From Bacteroides finegoldii DSM 17565 (GTDB lineage: Bacteria; Bacteroidota; Bacteroidia; Bacteroidales; Bacteroidaceae), in NCBI RefSeq assembly GCF_000156195.1, contig NZ_GG688326.1, positions 40,348 through 104,347 of the forward strand: a stretch of 64,000 nucleotides of DNA, written 5' to 3'. The notes below the pieces were generated by a model. The model was not told where the DNA came from. It saw only the letters and a list, made by a program, of their open reading frames with translations, and searched no databases. The position numbers and the translations under genes are program-made. Below are positions 23,041-32,616 of the stretch, piece after piece; positions within the stretch are counted from its first letter, which is position 1, and each line of letters begins with the position of its first letter.

Positions 23041-23775
23041 ATGTCCTATATAGAGCAAATAGACAAAACTCGGATACCCCAACACGTAGCCATCATCATG
23101 GATGGTAACGGAAGATGGGCAAAGCAACGGGGAAAAGAACGTACTTACGGTCACCATGCAGGCGCAGAAACGGTACAGAGAATTACCGAAGATGCAGCCC
23201 GTCTGGGAATCAAGTACCTCACTTTGTATACTTTCTCCACCGAGAACTGGAGTCGTCCGCAAGAGGAAGTTACGGCACTGATGAATCTATTGCTGGATTC
23301 TATTAAGGAAGAGACATTGATGAAAAACAATCTCCGCTTCAATGTAATCGGTGACTTAAAGAAATTGCCGGTTGAAGTCCAGGATAGTTTAACATCATGC
23401 ATAGATCATTCCGCAAAAAACACGGGAATGTGTCTAGTGTTGGCACTTAGCTACTCTTCACGCTGGGAAATAACCGAAGCAGTCCGACAAATAGCTACGA
23501 AGATTAAAGAAGGAGATTTATCTCCTGAACAGATAACAGACGAATGCATCGCATCACATCTGAATACTAATTTTATGCCCGATCCGGATTTATTAATCCG
23601 CACGGGAGGCGAAATCCGACTAAGCAATTACCTGCTATGGCAATGTGCTTATTCGGAACTTTATTTTTGTGACATCTTTTGGCCGGATTTCGACAAAGAA
23701 GAACTCTATAAAGCCGTTTGCGAATATCAACAGCGGGAACGACGATTCGGCAAGACCAGTGAACAAATCAGCTAA
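23041..23775 (+). CDS. uppS: isoprenyl transferase (undecaprenyl diphosphate synthase)
   Basis: A 244-residue cis-prenyltransferase that makes undecaprenyl diphosphate, the lipid carrier for peptidoglycan and surface polysaccharides. The signature [17 protein letters not shown] at the N-terminus holds the catalytic Asp, and [20 protein letters not shown] and [13 protein letters not shown] are the conserved C-terminal motifs. It starts 26 bp after the lipoprotein gene and is followed by bamA after 30 bp, so all are likely co-transcribed. Confidence 0.97.
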   Translation: MSYIEQIDKTRIPQHVAIIMDGNGRWAKQRGKERTYGHHAGAETVQRITEDAARLGIKYLTLYTFSTENWSRPQEEVTALMNLLLDSIKEETLMKNNLRFNVIGDLKKLPVEVQDSLTSCIDHSAKNTGMCLVLALSYSSRWEITEAVRQIATKIKEGDLSPEQITDECIASHLNTNFMPDPDLLIRTGGEIRLSNYLLWQCAYSELYFCDIFWPDFDKEELYKAVCEYQQRERRFGKTSEQIS

Positions 23776-23805
23776 TATAACTCGAAACATCAAATTATAA
23801 CATAA

Positions 23806-26460
23806 ATGCATTATCGTATTTCCTTTATATTCATAACGTTTATCTGCCTGTTCAGTTTTGCAACAACAGGTATTGCGCAAAATGCCAACACTGATGAAGA
23901 CTCGAAACCTGTTATCTTATACTCTGGAACACCCAAAAAGTATGAGATAGCGGATATCAAGGTCGAAGGCGTGAAGAATTATGAAGACTATGTATTGATT
24001 GGACTATCCGGACTGTCGGTAGGACAAACAATTACTGTGCCGGGTGACGAAATCACCGGAGCAATCAAACGTTATTGGCGTCATGGCTTGTTCTCAAACG
24101 TACAAATCACAGCCGAAAAGATAGAAGGCAACAAAATCTGGTTAAAAATCAGTCTGACACAGCGTCCCCGAATCTCTGAGGTACGCTATCATGGCGTTAA
24201 GAAGTCAGAGCGTACCGATTTGGAAGGTAAGTTGGGAATGGTGAAGGGTATGCAGATTACACCGAATACCGTAGACCGGGCCAAAACATTGATTAAGCGT
24301 TATTTTGACGATAAAGGTTTTAAGAATGCAGAAGTTATCATCGCACAAAAAGATGATCCCTCCAGCGAGAACCAAGTAATTGTGGACATCGACATTGACA
24401 AGAAAGAGAAAGTAAAAGTTCACGAAATCAAAATTGTTGGAAATACGGCAATCAAAGCTTCCAAGCTGAAACGAGTAATGAAGAAAACCAATGAAAAAGG
24501 GAAACTTCGCAACTTGTTCCGTACGAAGAAATTCGTACCGGAAAACTACGAAGCGGATAAGCAACTCATCATCGACAAATATAATGAGCTAGGTTATCGT
24601 GATGCAGTTATCAGAAAAGACAGTATCTCACAATACGACGAGAAAACAGTTAATGTTTATCTCGATATCGAGGAAGGTCAGAAATACTATCTCCGTAACG
24701 TGACTTGGGTGGGTAACACGCTGTATCCTTCAGAACAGTTGGACTTCCTTCTGCGTATGAAAAAAGGAGATGTGTACAACCAGAAGTTGCTGAACGAACG
24801 TATCTCTACAGATGATGACGCTATCGGTAACTTATACTACAACAACGGTTATCTGTTCTACAACCTCGATCCGGTAGAAGTGAACATTGTAGGCGACTCT
24901 ATCGACCTGGAAATGAGAATCTATGAAGGCCGTCAGGCTACTATCAATAAGATCAACATCAGCGGTAACGACCGTCTGTATGAAAATGTAGTCCGTCGTG
25001 AACTTCGTATCCGTCCGGGACAGTTGTTCAGCAAAGAAGACTTGATGCGTTCTTTGCGTGAAATCCAGCAGATGGGACACTTTGACCCCGAAAAACTTCA
25101 GCCGGATATTCAACCGGACCCGATGAACGGAACGGTTGACATAGGCCTGCCGTTGACTTCCAAAGCCAATGACCAGGTGGAATTCTCTGCCGGTTGGGGA
25201 CAAACAGGTATTATCGGTAAACTGAGTCTGAAGTTCACAAACTTCTCTGTTGCCAACTTACTGCATCCGGGTGAGAATTATCGCGGTATCCTGCCGCAAG
25301 GTGACGGACAGACACTGACTATCAGCGGACAGACGAATGCCAAATACTACCAATCATACAGTATTTCATTCTTCGATCCTTGGTTTGGCGGCAAACGCCC
25401 GAACTCATTCTCTGTTTCGGCGTTCTTCTCCGTACAGACAGATATCAGTAGCCGTTACTACAACTCCAGCTACTTTAACAACTACTATAACAGTATGTAT
25501 AGCGGTTATGGCGGTTATGGCATGTACAACTATGGCAATTACAATAACTACGAGAACTATTATGACCCCGATAAATCGATCAAGATGTGGGGACTTTCCG
25601 TTGGTTGGGGTAAACGTCTGAAATGGCCGGATGACTATTTCACCCTTTCTGCCGAGTTGGCTTATCAACGTTACAACTTGAAAGACTGGCAGTACTTCCC
25701 GGTAACAAACGGTAAATGTAATGACCTCAGCCTTTCACTGACTTTGGCACGTAACTCTATTGACAACCCAATCTTCCCGCGTTCGGGTTCGGATTTCTCA
25801 TTGTCAGTGCAGTTCACACCGCCTTACTCATTAATGGACGGCAAAGACTATAAAGGATATTACAGCAATCCTGAAACCGGAACCATTACTCAAGACAATA
25901 TGAACAAGCTTCATAAATGGGTAGAATACCACAAATGGAAATTCAAAGGCAAAACATACACTCCGTTGATGGACCCGGTTGCACATCCGAAATGTCTTGT
26001 ATTGATGACCCGTACGGAATTCGGCTTGTTGGGACACTACAACGAGTTCAAAAAGTCACCGTTTGGTACATTTGACGTTGGTGGTGACGGTATGACTGGT
26101 TATTCAACTTATGCAACCGAAAGTATTGCCTTACGTGGTTACGAAAACAGTTCATTGACACCATACGGTTCGGAAGGTTACGCTTATGCACGTCTCGGCA
26201 TTGAATTAAGATATCCGCTCATGCTGGAAACAAGTACTAACATTTATGTGTTAGGTTTCTTGGAAGCCGGTAATGCTTGGCATGATATCAAGAAATTCAA
26301 TCCGTTCGACTTGAAACGTTCCGCCGGTGTCGGTGTTCGTATCTTCCTGCCGATGATTGGTATGATGGGTATTGACTGGGGTTACGGTTTCGACCAAGTA
26401 TTAGGTTCTAAACAATATGGAGGAAGCCAATTCCACTTTATCTTAGGACAAGAATTCTAA
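23806..26460 (+). CDS. bamA: outer-membrane protein assembly factor BamA
   Basis: An 884-residue Omp85 protein that inserts beta-barrel proteins into the outer membrane. It has a signal peptide (ending TTGIAQ) and POTRA domains from about residue 45 to 465, with repeated starts such as KVHEIKIVGNTAIKASKLKR and TINKINISGNDRLYENVVRREL. A C-terminal 16-strand barrel ends FHFILGQEF. The barrel contains the conserved SIALRGYENSS (RGY lid motif) region. An unusual Tyr/Asn/Gly-rich stretch (about residues 550-587) lies in one barrel loop. It is followed directly by two Skp/OmpH genes, the usual partners. Confidence 0.95.
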   Translation: MHYRISFIFITFICLFSFATTGIAQNANTDEDSKPVILYSGTPKKYEIADIKVEGVKNYEDYVLIGLSGLSVGQTITVPGDEITGAIKRYWRHGLFSNVQITAEKIEGNKIWLKISLTQRPRISEVRYHGVKKSERTDLEGKLGMVKGMQITPNTVDRAKTLIKRYFDDKGFKNAEVIIAQKDDPSSENQVIVDIDIDKKEKVKVHEIKIVGNTAIKASKLKRVMKKTNEKGKLRNLFRTKKFVPENYEADKQLIIDKYNELGYRDAVIRKDSISQYDEKTVNVYLDIEEGQKYYLRNVTWVGNTLYPSEQLDFLLRMKKGDVYNQKLLNERISTDDDAIGNLYYNNGYLFYNLDPVEVNIVGDSIDLEMRIYEGRQATINKINISGNDRLYENVVRRELRIRPGQLFSKEDLMRSLREIQQMGHFDPEKLQPDIQPDPMNGTVDIGLPLTSKANDQVEFSAGWGQTGIIGKLSLKFTNFSVANLLHPGENYRGILPQGDGQTLTISGQTNAKYYQSYSISFFDPWFGGKRPNSFSVSAFFSVQTDISSRYYNSSYFNNYYNSMYSGYGGYGMYNYGNYNNYENYYDPDKSIKMWGLSVGWGKRLKWPDDYFTLSAELAYQRYNLKDWQYFPVTNGKCNDLSLSLTLARNSIDNPIFPRSGSDFSLSVQFTPPYSLMDGKDYKGYYSNPETGTITQDNMNKLHKWVEYHKWKFKGKTYTPLMDPVAHPKCLVLMTRTEFGLLGHYNEFKKSPFGTFDVGGDGMTGYSTYATESIALRGYENSSLTPYGSEGYAYARLGIELRYPLMLETSTNIYVLGFLEAGNAWHDIKKFNPFDLKRSAGVGVRIFLPMIGMMGIDWGYGFDQVLGSKQYGGSQFHFILGQEF

Positions 26461-26483
26461 TGTATCACCAAAAACTAAACGTT

Positions 26484-26999
26484 ATGAGAAAGTCTGTTCT
26501 ATTAATCATGATGCTGGTTGCCGTCAGTATGGCAGCCAACGCACAAAAATTTGCACTGATCGATACGGAATATATCATGAAAAATATTCCGACCGCTCAA
26601 AGCGCCAACGAGCAAATGCAACAAGCTACGAAAAAATACCAGAGCGAAGTAGAAGCTTTGGCAAAAGAAGCTCAGAAGATGTTTCAGGATTATCAAGCGA
26701 AATCCTCCACTCTCTCTGCCGCTCAAAAGACAAAGAAAGAAGATGAAATCGTAGCCAAAGAAAAAGCGGCTGCTGAGTTGAAGCGCAACTATTTCGGTCC
26801 GGAAGGTGAATTGGCCAAGATGAGAGACAAGCTGATCACTCCAATTCAGGATGATATTTACGAAGCGGTAAAAGCCATTTCACAACAATATGGATATGAT
26901 CTGGTGGTCGACAGGGCCTCTGCGACAGGCATCATTTTTGCCAATCCGCGTATCGATATTAGCGATGAAATACTAAGAAAACTAGGATATTCAAATTAA
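26484..26999 (+). CDS. Skp/OmpH-family periplasmic chaperone (first copy)
   Basis: A 171-residue protein with a signal peptide (MRKSVLLIMMLVAVSMAANA) and the Skp layout: a short beta-strand start (KFALIDTEYIMKNIP), a long alpha-helical tentacle region, and a C-terminal return (GYDLVVDRASATGIIFANPRIDIS). Skp trimers hold unfolded outer-membrane proteins on their way to BamA. I chose ATG 26484 because the signal peptide begins there; the longer frame from 26460 overlaps the bamA stop. It lies 23 bp after bamA. Confidence 0.9.
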   Translation: MRKSVLLIMMLVAVSMAANAQKFALIDTEYIMKNIPTAQSANEQMQQATKKYQSEVEALAKEAQKMFQDYQAKSSTLSAAQKTKKEDEIVAKEKAAAELKRNYFGPEGELAKMRDKLITPIQDDIYEAVKAISQQYGYDLVVDRASATGIIFANPRIDISDEILRKLGYSN

Positions 27000-27055
27000 T
27001 TTCATACATTTGCATCCGGAAATAACTAAAAATCATTCAAATAAATTATAGAACT

Positions 27056-27571
27056 ATGCTTAAAAAAATTGCACTTGTAATGTTGCTTGCACTCCCAATG
27101 GGTGTATTTGCACAGAATCTGAAATTCGGTCATATTAATGCGCAGGAGATTATCACTGTAATGCCGGAATTTACGAAGGCACAAAATGATATCCAGACAT
27201 TAGAAAAACAACTGACTGCCGAACTTCAAAGAACTCAGGAAGAATTCAACAAAAAATATCAGGAATTCCAACAGGCTATGGCCAAAGACTCTCTTCCGGC
27301 TAACATCGCTGAAAGAAGACAAAAAGAGTTGCAGGACATGATGCAGAGACAGGAACAATTCCAGCAAGACGCTCAGCAGCAGATGCAGAAAGCTCAGACT
27401 GACGCAATGGCTCCTATCTACAAGAAACTGGATGATGCCATCAAAGCAGTAGGTGCTGCTGAAGGTGTTATCTATATCTTCGACCTTGCTAGAACTTCAA
27501 TACCTTACGTAAACGAAGCGCAAAGTATCAACCTGACTAATAAGGTGAAAGCAAATCTTGGAATCAAATAA
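27056..27571 (+). CDS. Skp/OmpH-family periplasmic chaperone (second copy)
   Basis: A 171-residue paralogue of the previous gene, with signal peptide MLKKIALVMLLALPMGVFAQ, the strand KFGHINAQEIITVMP, and a glutamine-rich helical tentacle (EFQQAMAKDSL..., QQDAQQQMQKAQTD). It ends with the short sheet GVIYIFDLARTSIPYVNE. Same length as the first copy but clearly diverged. A perfect 25-bp-arm hairpin with a T-run closes the unit. Confidence 0.9.
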   Translation: MLKKIALVMLLALPMGVFAQNLKFGHINAQEIITVMPEFTKAQNDIQTLEKQLTAELQRTQEEFNKKYQEFQQAMAKDSLPANIAERRQKELQDMMQRQEQFQQDAQQQMQKAQTDAMAPIYKKLDDAIKAVGAAEGVIYIFDLARTSIPYVNEAQSINLTNKVKANLGIK

Positions 27572-27597
27572 AAGAGAGTTCCAAGAAGCGAAAATAT

Positions 27598-27648
27598 AAA
27601 AAAGGGAACGAGAAAGAAGATTAATCTTCTTTCTCGTTCCCTTTTTTT
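27598..27648 (+). terminator. terminator of the bamA-ompH unit
   Basis: Arms 27598-27622 and 27623-27647 are perfect complements over 25 bp, with A6 on the left and T7 on the right, so it can work in both directions. Confidence 0.9.
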
Positions 27649-27652
27649 GGCG

Positions 27653-27660
27653 TACATTTG
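27653..27660 (+). promoter_or_regulatory. -7 promoter element of murI
   Basis: TACATTTG directly after the terminator and 21 bp before ATG 27682. Confidence 0.6.
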
Positions 27661-27681
27661 CGTACATAAATACTGTATGTC

Positions 27682-28524
27682 ATGAATCAACATTTATCCC
27701 ATGCTCCCGGTCCTATCGGAGTATTTGACTCCGGCTATGGCGGACTGACCATCTTAGATAAAATAAGAGAGGTACTTCCGGAATACGATTACATTTATCT
27801 GGGAGACAATGCCCGTGCTCCATACGGGACACGTTCTTTTGAGGTCGTATACGAGTTTACCCGGCAAGCCGTAAGCAAACTGTTCGACATGGGGTGTCAT
27901 CTGGTCATATTAGCGTGTAACACTGCGTCAGCCAAAGCTTTGCGTAGCATTCAAATGAACGATCTTCCCAATATAGATCCGGCTCGCCGCGTACTCGGAG
28001 TAATCCGTCCTACAGTGGAATGTATCGGAAATATCACCCAAAACCAGCATATCGGCATATTAGCTACAGCGGGTACTGTAAAGTCCGAATCTTATCCGTT
28101 GGAGATACATAAATTATTTCCGGATATCCGGGTGAGCGGAGTAGCGTGTCCGATGTGGGTATCGTTGGTGGAAAACAATGAATCACAAAACGAAGGAACT
28201 GATTACTTTATCCGTAAATACATAGACCAACTACTGACAAAAGACCCGCAAATAGACACCGTGATTCTCGGATGCACGCACTTTCCCATACTCCTACCTA
28301 AAATCCGGCAATACATTCCGGAACATATCAGCGTGATTTCGCAAGGCGAATATGTAGCCCAAAGCCTGAAAGACTATTTGAGGAGACATCCGGAAATGGA
28401 CGCGAAATGTACGAAAAACGGGAACTGCTCGTTTTACACGACAGAGGCGGAAGAGAAGTTCACTGAATCAGCTTCCACCTTCCTCCAACAGCAAATCCGT
28501 GTTAAACACATCACGCTTGAATAA
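27682..28524 (+). CDS. murI: glutamate racemase
   Basis: A 280-residue enzyme that supplies D-glutamate for peptidoglycan. It has the two catalytic cysteines in LVILACNTASAKAL and DTVILGCTHFPIL, plus the N-terminal GVFDSGYGGLTIL and YLGDNARAPYGTRS motifs. Length and motifs fit MurI without insertions. It has its own promoter after the bamA-ompH terminator. Confidence 0.97.
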   Translation: MNQHLSHAPGPIGVFDSGYGGLTILDKIREVLPEYDYIYLGDNARAPYGTRSFEVVYEFTRQAVSKLFDMGCHLVILACNTASAKALRSIQMNDLPNIDPARRVLGVIRPTVECIGNITQNQHIGILATAGTVKSESYPLEIHKLFPDIRVSGVACPMWVSLVENNESQNEGTDYFIRKYIDQLLTKDPQIDTVILGCTHFPILLPKIRQYIPEHISVISQGEYVAQSLKDYLRRHPEMDAKCTKNGNCSFYTTEAEEKFTESASTFLQQQIRVKHITLE

Positions 28525-28599
28525 ATTTTAATTGAAGGATAACCATTTGTCTTTCTTTTTTGTTATATTTGTAAATAGCAACCCTTAATATATAAGATC

Positions 28600-28833
28600 A
28601 TGAAAGAAAAGGATTATAGCAAGTCAATAGAGGTGTTCTCCGGCTCCCCGTGGGAAGCTGAAATCATCAAGGGTTTATTGGAAAGCAATGACATTCGTTG
28701 CGTTGTCAAAGACGGTATTATGGGAACGCTAGCCCCCTATATCGCTCCTGCTGTCTCTATCCTTGTCACAGAGGAGGAATATGAGGCCGCCACAGAGCTT
28801 ATCAGAGCCCGGGACGAGAAAGATAGCGACTGA
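28600..28833 (+). CDS. DUF2007-family small protein
   Basis: A 77-residue protein with the DUF2007 pattern: KSIEVFSGSPWEAEIIKGLLESNDIRCVVKDG, then a VSILVTEEEYEAATELI strand-helix end, a ferredoxin-like PII-type fold. Proteins of this family are called putative signal-transducing proteins, without a known role. The 3' end overlaps the convergent aminotransferase gene by 32 bp. Confidence 0.8.
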   Translation: MKEKDYSKSIEVFSGSPWEAEIIKGLLESNDIRCVVKDGIMGTLAPYIAPAVSILVTEEEYEAATELIRARDEKDSD

Positions 28834-29953
28834 TACGGTCGAGTCCTTCCTTGATATTCTCCAACGAGTTGGCATAGGAGAAACGCACGTATCCTTCCCC
28901 TCCTGTACCAAAGTCCACTCCGGGAGTAATACCGACATGCGCATGCTCGAGTACATCGAATGCAAAGCGATAAGAGTCGGCAGTAAATTTGCGTGCATCA
29001 GCGAAAATATAAAATGCCCCTTGAGGTTCCACCTTAATCTCAAATCCGATCTCACGAAGACGGGCAATCATATATTTCCGACGCTCATCATAGACCTGCC
29101 TCATACGTTCCACATCCGAATCCGCCTGCCGTAAAGCTGCAATTCCCGCCTGCTGGGCAACACTGGATGCGCAGATAAACAGATTCTGTTGCAACTTCTG
29201 CAATGAACGCATATAAGATTTCGGTGCGATGAGATACCCCAACCTCAGTCCGGTCATGGCAAACCGTTTGGAAAATCCATTCAGCACAAATGCTTGATCC
29301 GTGTATTCGAGAATACTATGTGCACGCCCTTCATACACCAGGCCATGATAAATTTCGTCTGAAATGACAGGAACTCCCAAAGCCGCTACTTCTTTCAAGA
29401 AACTTTCTTCCAATAACATCCCCGTCGGGTTCATAGGTGAGTTGATAAAAATAGCGGCAGTATGCTGATTCACACATTTGCGGATAGCTTCTATATCATA
29501 TTGCAATCCTTTCTCTTCGGACAACGGCACCAAAACAGGTTTGGCTTGAGCCGCCAGCACAAAGTTCCGATAGCAGGCATATCCCGGATTGGAAAGAACC
29601 ACTTCACTCTCCGAATTGCAAAGCAACATCAAGGCAAGAAGAATAGAGGGGGAAGAGCCGGAAGTCACGATGATACAGTCCGGATCAACCGCCACTCCAT
29701 ATTCTCTCTGATAAAAAGCTGTAATTTCCCGACGTAACTCAGGGTCTCCCAAAGAATGGGTGTAATGAGTCAAATGCCGATCGTAAGCAGCTTTCGCCGC
29801 CTCTGCTACACAAGACGGCACGTCAAAATCGGGCTCACCTACTTCTAAATGAATAATGTCAATGCCTTGTTTCTGTAACTCGTTTGCCCGTTCCAACACA
29901 TCCATTACGATGAAGGAGGTCATCTGTTCTACTTGCGGATTTGTATGTTTCAT
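28802..29953 (-). CDS. class I/II PLP-dependent aminotransferase
   Basis: A 383-residue fold-type I aminotransferase. It shows the AspAT-subfamily start (IHLEVGEPDFDVP), SGSSPSILLAL for cofactor phosphate binding, INSPMNPTGMLL, and the PLP-lysine motif LNGFSKRFAMTGLRLGYLIAP. The substrate is not evident from sequence; aspartate/aromatic-type transamination is likely. ATG 29953 fits the -7 element upstream; the ORF extends further to 30013 but that part is not homologous. It is convergent with the DUF2007 gene. Confidence 0.9.
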   Translation of the reverse strand: MKHTNPQVEQMTSFIVMDVLERANELQKQGIDIIHLEVGEPDFDVPSCVAEAAKAAYDRHLTHYTHSLGDPELRREITAFYQREYGVAVDPDCIIVTSGSSPSILLALMLLCNSESEVVLSNPGYACYRNFVLAAQAKPVLVPLSEEKGLQYDIEAIRKCVNQHTAAIFINSPMNPTGMLLEESFLKEVAALGVPVISDEIYHGLVYEGRAHSILEYTDQAFVLNGFSKRFAMTGLRLGYLIAPKSYMRSLQKLQQNLFICASSVAQQAGIAALRQADSDVERMRQVYDERRKYMIARLREIGFEIKVEPQGAFYIFADARKFTADSYRFAFDVLEHAHVGITPGVDFGTGGEGYVRFSYANSLENIKEGLDRISRYLSRPGL

Positions 29954-29978
29954 TGTTTTTCTTTTCTCTATCCGGCTG

Positions 29979-29986
29979 CAAAGATA
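29979..29986 (-). promoter_or_regulatory. -7 promoter element of the aminotransferase
   Basis: TATCTTTG on the minus strand, 25 bp upstream of ATG 29953; this also argues against the longer ORF start. Confidence 0.55.
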
Positions 29987-30058
29987 ATTCTTTTTAGGCT
30001 GTTTTGGTAACATATCGACAAAAAGCTCTATATTTGTGCTTTCAAATCGTTAGCAAAG

Positions 30059-31141
30059 ATGAAACAGGAATTTACACGAATCGCAGTAAAAGTGGGTAGT
30101 AATGTTTTGGCACGCCGAGACGGAACATTGGACGTAACCCGTATGTCTGCACTTGTTGACCAAATAGCAGAACTACATAAATCCGGTGTAGAAATCATCC
30201 TTATTTCTTCTGGAGCCGTTGCATCCGGACGTAGCGAGGTACATCCGCAGAAGAAACTCGATAGTGTAGACCAGCGACAATTATTCTCTGCCGTAGGGCA
30301 AGCCAAACTGATCAACCGTTATTACGAACTTTTCCGTGAGCACGGAATTACCGTCGGACAAGTGCTGACTACGAAAGAAAGTTTCAGTACGCGCCGCCAT
30401 TACCTGAATCAGAAAAACTGTATGACGGTAATGCTTGAAAACAATGTGATTCCTATCGTCAACGAGAATGATACTATCTCCGTAAGTGAACTCATGTTCA
30501 CGGACAACGACGAATTGTCCGGACTCATAGCTTCTATGATGGATGCGCAGGCACTTATCATTTTAAGCAACATCGACGGAATCTATAACGGCTCTCCGTC
30601 CGATCCCGATTCTTCCGTTATTCGGGAAATCGGTCATGGGAAAGATCTATCCAACTATATTCAAGCAAGCAAGTCCAGCTTCGGGCGAGGAGGTATGCTG
30701 ACGAAAACAAATATCGCCCGCAAAGTTGCTGATGAAGGAATTACGGTTATCATTGCCAATGGTAAACGTAACAACATCTTGGTAGACTTGTTAGAACACC
30801 CCGAAAGCACTCTTTGCACCCGCTTCATTCCTTCTTGCGAACCGGTATCCAGTATCAAGAAGTGGATTGCACATAGTGAAGGCTTTGCCAAAGGAGAAAT
30901 TCACATCAACAAATGTGCCACTGAGGTACTCAGTTCGGAGAAAGCAGTCAGTATTCTCCCGATAGGTATCACTCATATCGAAGGAGAATTTGAAAAAGAC
31001 GATATTGTCCGTATCATAGACTTTCAAGGAAACCAAGTGGGTGTAGGAAAAGCAAACTGTGACTCCCAGCAAGCCAAAGAGGTTATCGGAAAACATGGAA
31101 AGAAGCCTGTTGTACACTATGATTATTTATATATTGAATAA
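30059..31141 (+). CDS. proB: glutamate 5-kinase
   Basis: A 360-residue enzyme for the first step of proline synthesis. The amino-acid-kinase domain has VKVGSNVLARRDG, LISSGAVASGR, PIVNENDTIS and the FGRGGMLTKTNIA substrate loop. The C-terminal ~80 residues (GEIHINKCATEVLSSEKAVSILPIGI...) form a PUA domain, as in E. coli ProB. It is followed by proA after an intergenic gap with its own promoter element. Confidence 0.95.
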   Translation: MKQEFTRIAVKVGSNVLARRDGTLDVTRMSALVDQIAELHKSGVEIILISSGAVASGRSEVHPQKKLDSVDQRQLFSAVGQAKLINRYYELFREHGITVGQVLTTKESFSTRRHYLNQKNCMTVMLENNVIPIVNENDTISVSELMFTDNDELSGLIASMMDAQALIILSNIDGIYNGSPSDPDSSVIREIGHGKDLSNYIQASKSSFGRGGMLTKTNIARKVADEGITVIIANGKRNNILVDLLEHPESTLCTRFIPSCEPVSSIKKWIAHSEGFAKGEIHINKCATEVLSSEKAVSILPIGITHIEGEFEKDDIVRIIDFQGNQVGVGKANCDSQQAKEVIGKHGKKPVVHYDYLYIE

Positions 31142-31277
31142 TAATCGCGTTTAAATACTCAACATGATGAGATATTTTCTCATCACAATAAAAATATACA
31201 CTCCAAAGGTTATTACAATTATAACCTAGGCACAACATTTATTTCTGTTTTCAACAGGTTTTATTCACATCATTCAC

Positions 31278-31285
31278 TATATTTG
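31278..31285 (+). promoter_or_regulatory. -7 promoter element of proA
   Basis: TATATTTG 38 bp before ATG 31324, in the 182-bp gap after proB. Confidence 0.55.
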
Positions 31286-31323
31286 CATTGTTTATCTTTC
31301 TATTTAATGCAAAAAAGGAGCAA

Positions 31324-32577
31324 ATGACTACAAATTTAAACAGAACCTTTGCTGCCGTACAGGCAGCAAGCCGAGAATTGGCTTTACTGAACGATGATAC
31401 CATCAATCAGATTTTAAATGCAGTGGCCGATGCGGCAATTGCAAAAGCACCGTTCATTCTTGCAGAGAATGAAAAGGATCTTGCACGGATGGGCCCAAAT
31501 GATCCGAAGTACGACCGGTTGAAATTGACGGAAGAGCGTTTGAAAGGTATCGCAGCAGATACACGCAATGTAGCTACGCTCCCCTCTCCTTTAGGCAAAA
31601 TACTGAAAGAGACTGTGCGCCCCAACGGGATGAAGCTGACAAAAATCAGTGTTCCTTTCGGGGTCATAGGAATAATCTATGAGGCACGCCCCAATGTCAG
31701 TTTTGATGTATTCTCTCTTTGTCTGAAAAGTGGAAATGCTTGCATATTAAAAGGAGGAAGCGATGCCGACTGTTCCAATCGTGCCATCATCAGCGTGATT
31801 CACGAAGTACTGGGAAGTTTTAATATAAATCCGCATATCGTAGAACTGTTACCAGCCGACAGGGAAGCAACAGCCGCATTGCTAAATGCTGTAGGTTATG
31901 TTGATCTGATTATTCCCAGAGGTAGCAGTAATTTAATCAATTTTGTACGCAATAATGCCAAAATACCGGTCATTGAGACAGGAGCAGGCATTTGCCACAC
32001 TTACTTTGACGAGTTCGGAGAGGTAAAGAAAGGAGCAGATATTATCCACAATGCCAAGACGCGCAGAGTCAGCGTATGCAACGCATTGGATTGCGTCATT
32101 GTGCATGAGAAAAGACTGGTCGACCTTCCCAAACTCTGCGAGAAGCTGAAAGACAGCCACGTAATTATCTATGCCGACCCACAAGCTTACCAAGCATTGG
32201 AAGGCCACTACCCTGCAGAGCTCTTACAATCTGCAACAAATGAAAGTTTCGGAACAGAGTTCCTTGATTACAAAATGGCCGTCAAAACGGTCAGAAGTTT
32301 TGAAGACGCACTGGGACACATCCAGGAAAACAGTTCCAAGCATAGTGAATGCATCGTTACGGAGAACAAGGAGCGTGCAGCCTTGTTTATCAAGATAGTG
32401 GATGCAGCCTGTGTGTACACCAATGTATCTACCGCCTTCACTGACGGCGCACAATTCGGTTTGGGAGCAGAAATAGGTATCAGCACGCAGAAGCTGCACG
32501 CACGCGGCCCGATGGGACTGGAAGAAATCACTTCTTACAAATGGGTTATCGAAGGCGACGGACAGACAAGATGGTGA
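31324..32577 (+). CDS. proA: glutamate-5-semialdehyde dehydrogenase
   Basis: A 417-residue NADPH-dependent reductase of glutamyl phosphate, the second step of proline synthesis. Motifs: [46 protein letters not shown], and the catalytic-cysteine region [11 protein letters not shown], with VPVIETG-like [12 protein letters not shown] before it. ATG 31324 is chosen because [19 protein letters not shown] matches the family start. It is followed by argF' after 39 bp, probably one transcript. Confidence 0.95.
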   Translation: MTTNLNRTFAAVQAASRELALLNDDTINQILNAVADAAIAKAPFILAENEKDLARMGPNDPKYDRLKLTEERLKGIAADTRNVATLPSPLGKILKETVRPNGMKLTKISVPFGVIGIIYEARPNVSFDVFSLCLKSGNACILKGGSDADCSNRAIISVIHEVLGSFNINPHIVELLPADREATAALLNAVGYVDLIIPRGSSNLINFVRNNAKIPVIETGAGICHTYFDEFGEVKKGADIIHNAKTRRVSVCNALDCVIVHEKRLVDLPKLCEKLKDSHVIIYADPQAYQALEGHYPAELLQSATNESFGTEFLDYKMAVKTVRSFEDALGHIQENSSKHSECIVTENKERAALFIKIVDAACVYTNVSTAFTDGAQFGLGAEIGISTQKLHARGPMGLEEITSYKWVIEGDGQTRW

Positions 32578-32616
32578 GAAATACAATAAGATAATAACGA
32601 ATAAATAATAGATAAG

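Noticed and set aside
24205..24564. Long antisense ORFs within bamA, susC and others
   Set aside because: They lie opposite strongly supported genes, carry no domain and follow the codon pattern of the sense gene; treated as shadows.
30014..30058. Extension of the aminotransferase to the upstream start at 30013
   Set aside because: The extra 20 residues cross the TATCTTTG promoter element and do not resemble the family; ATG 29953 fits better.
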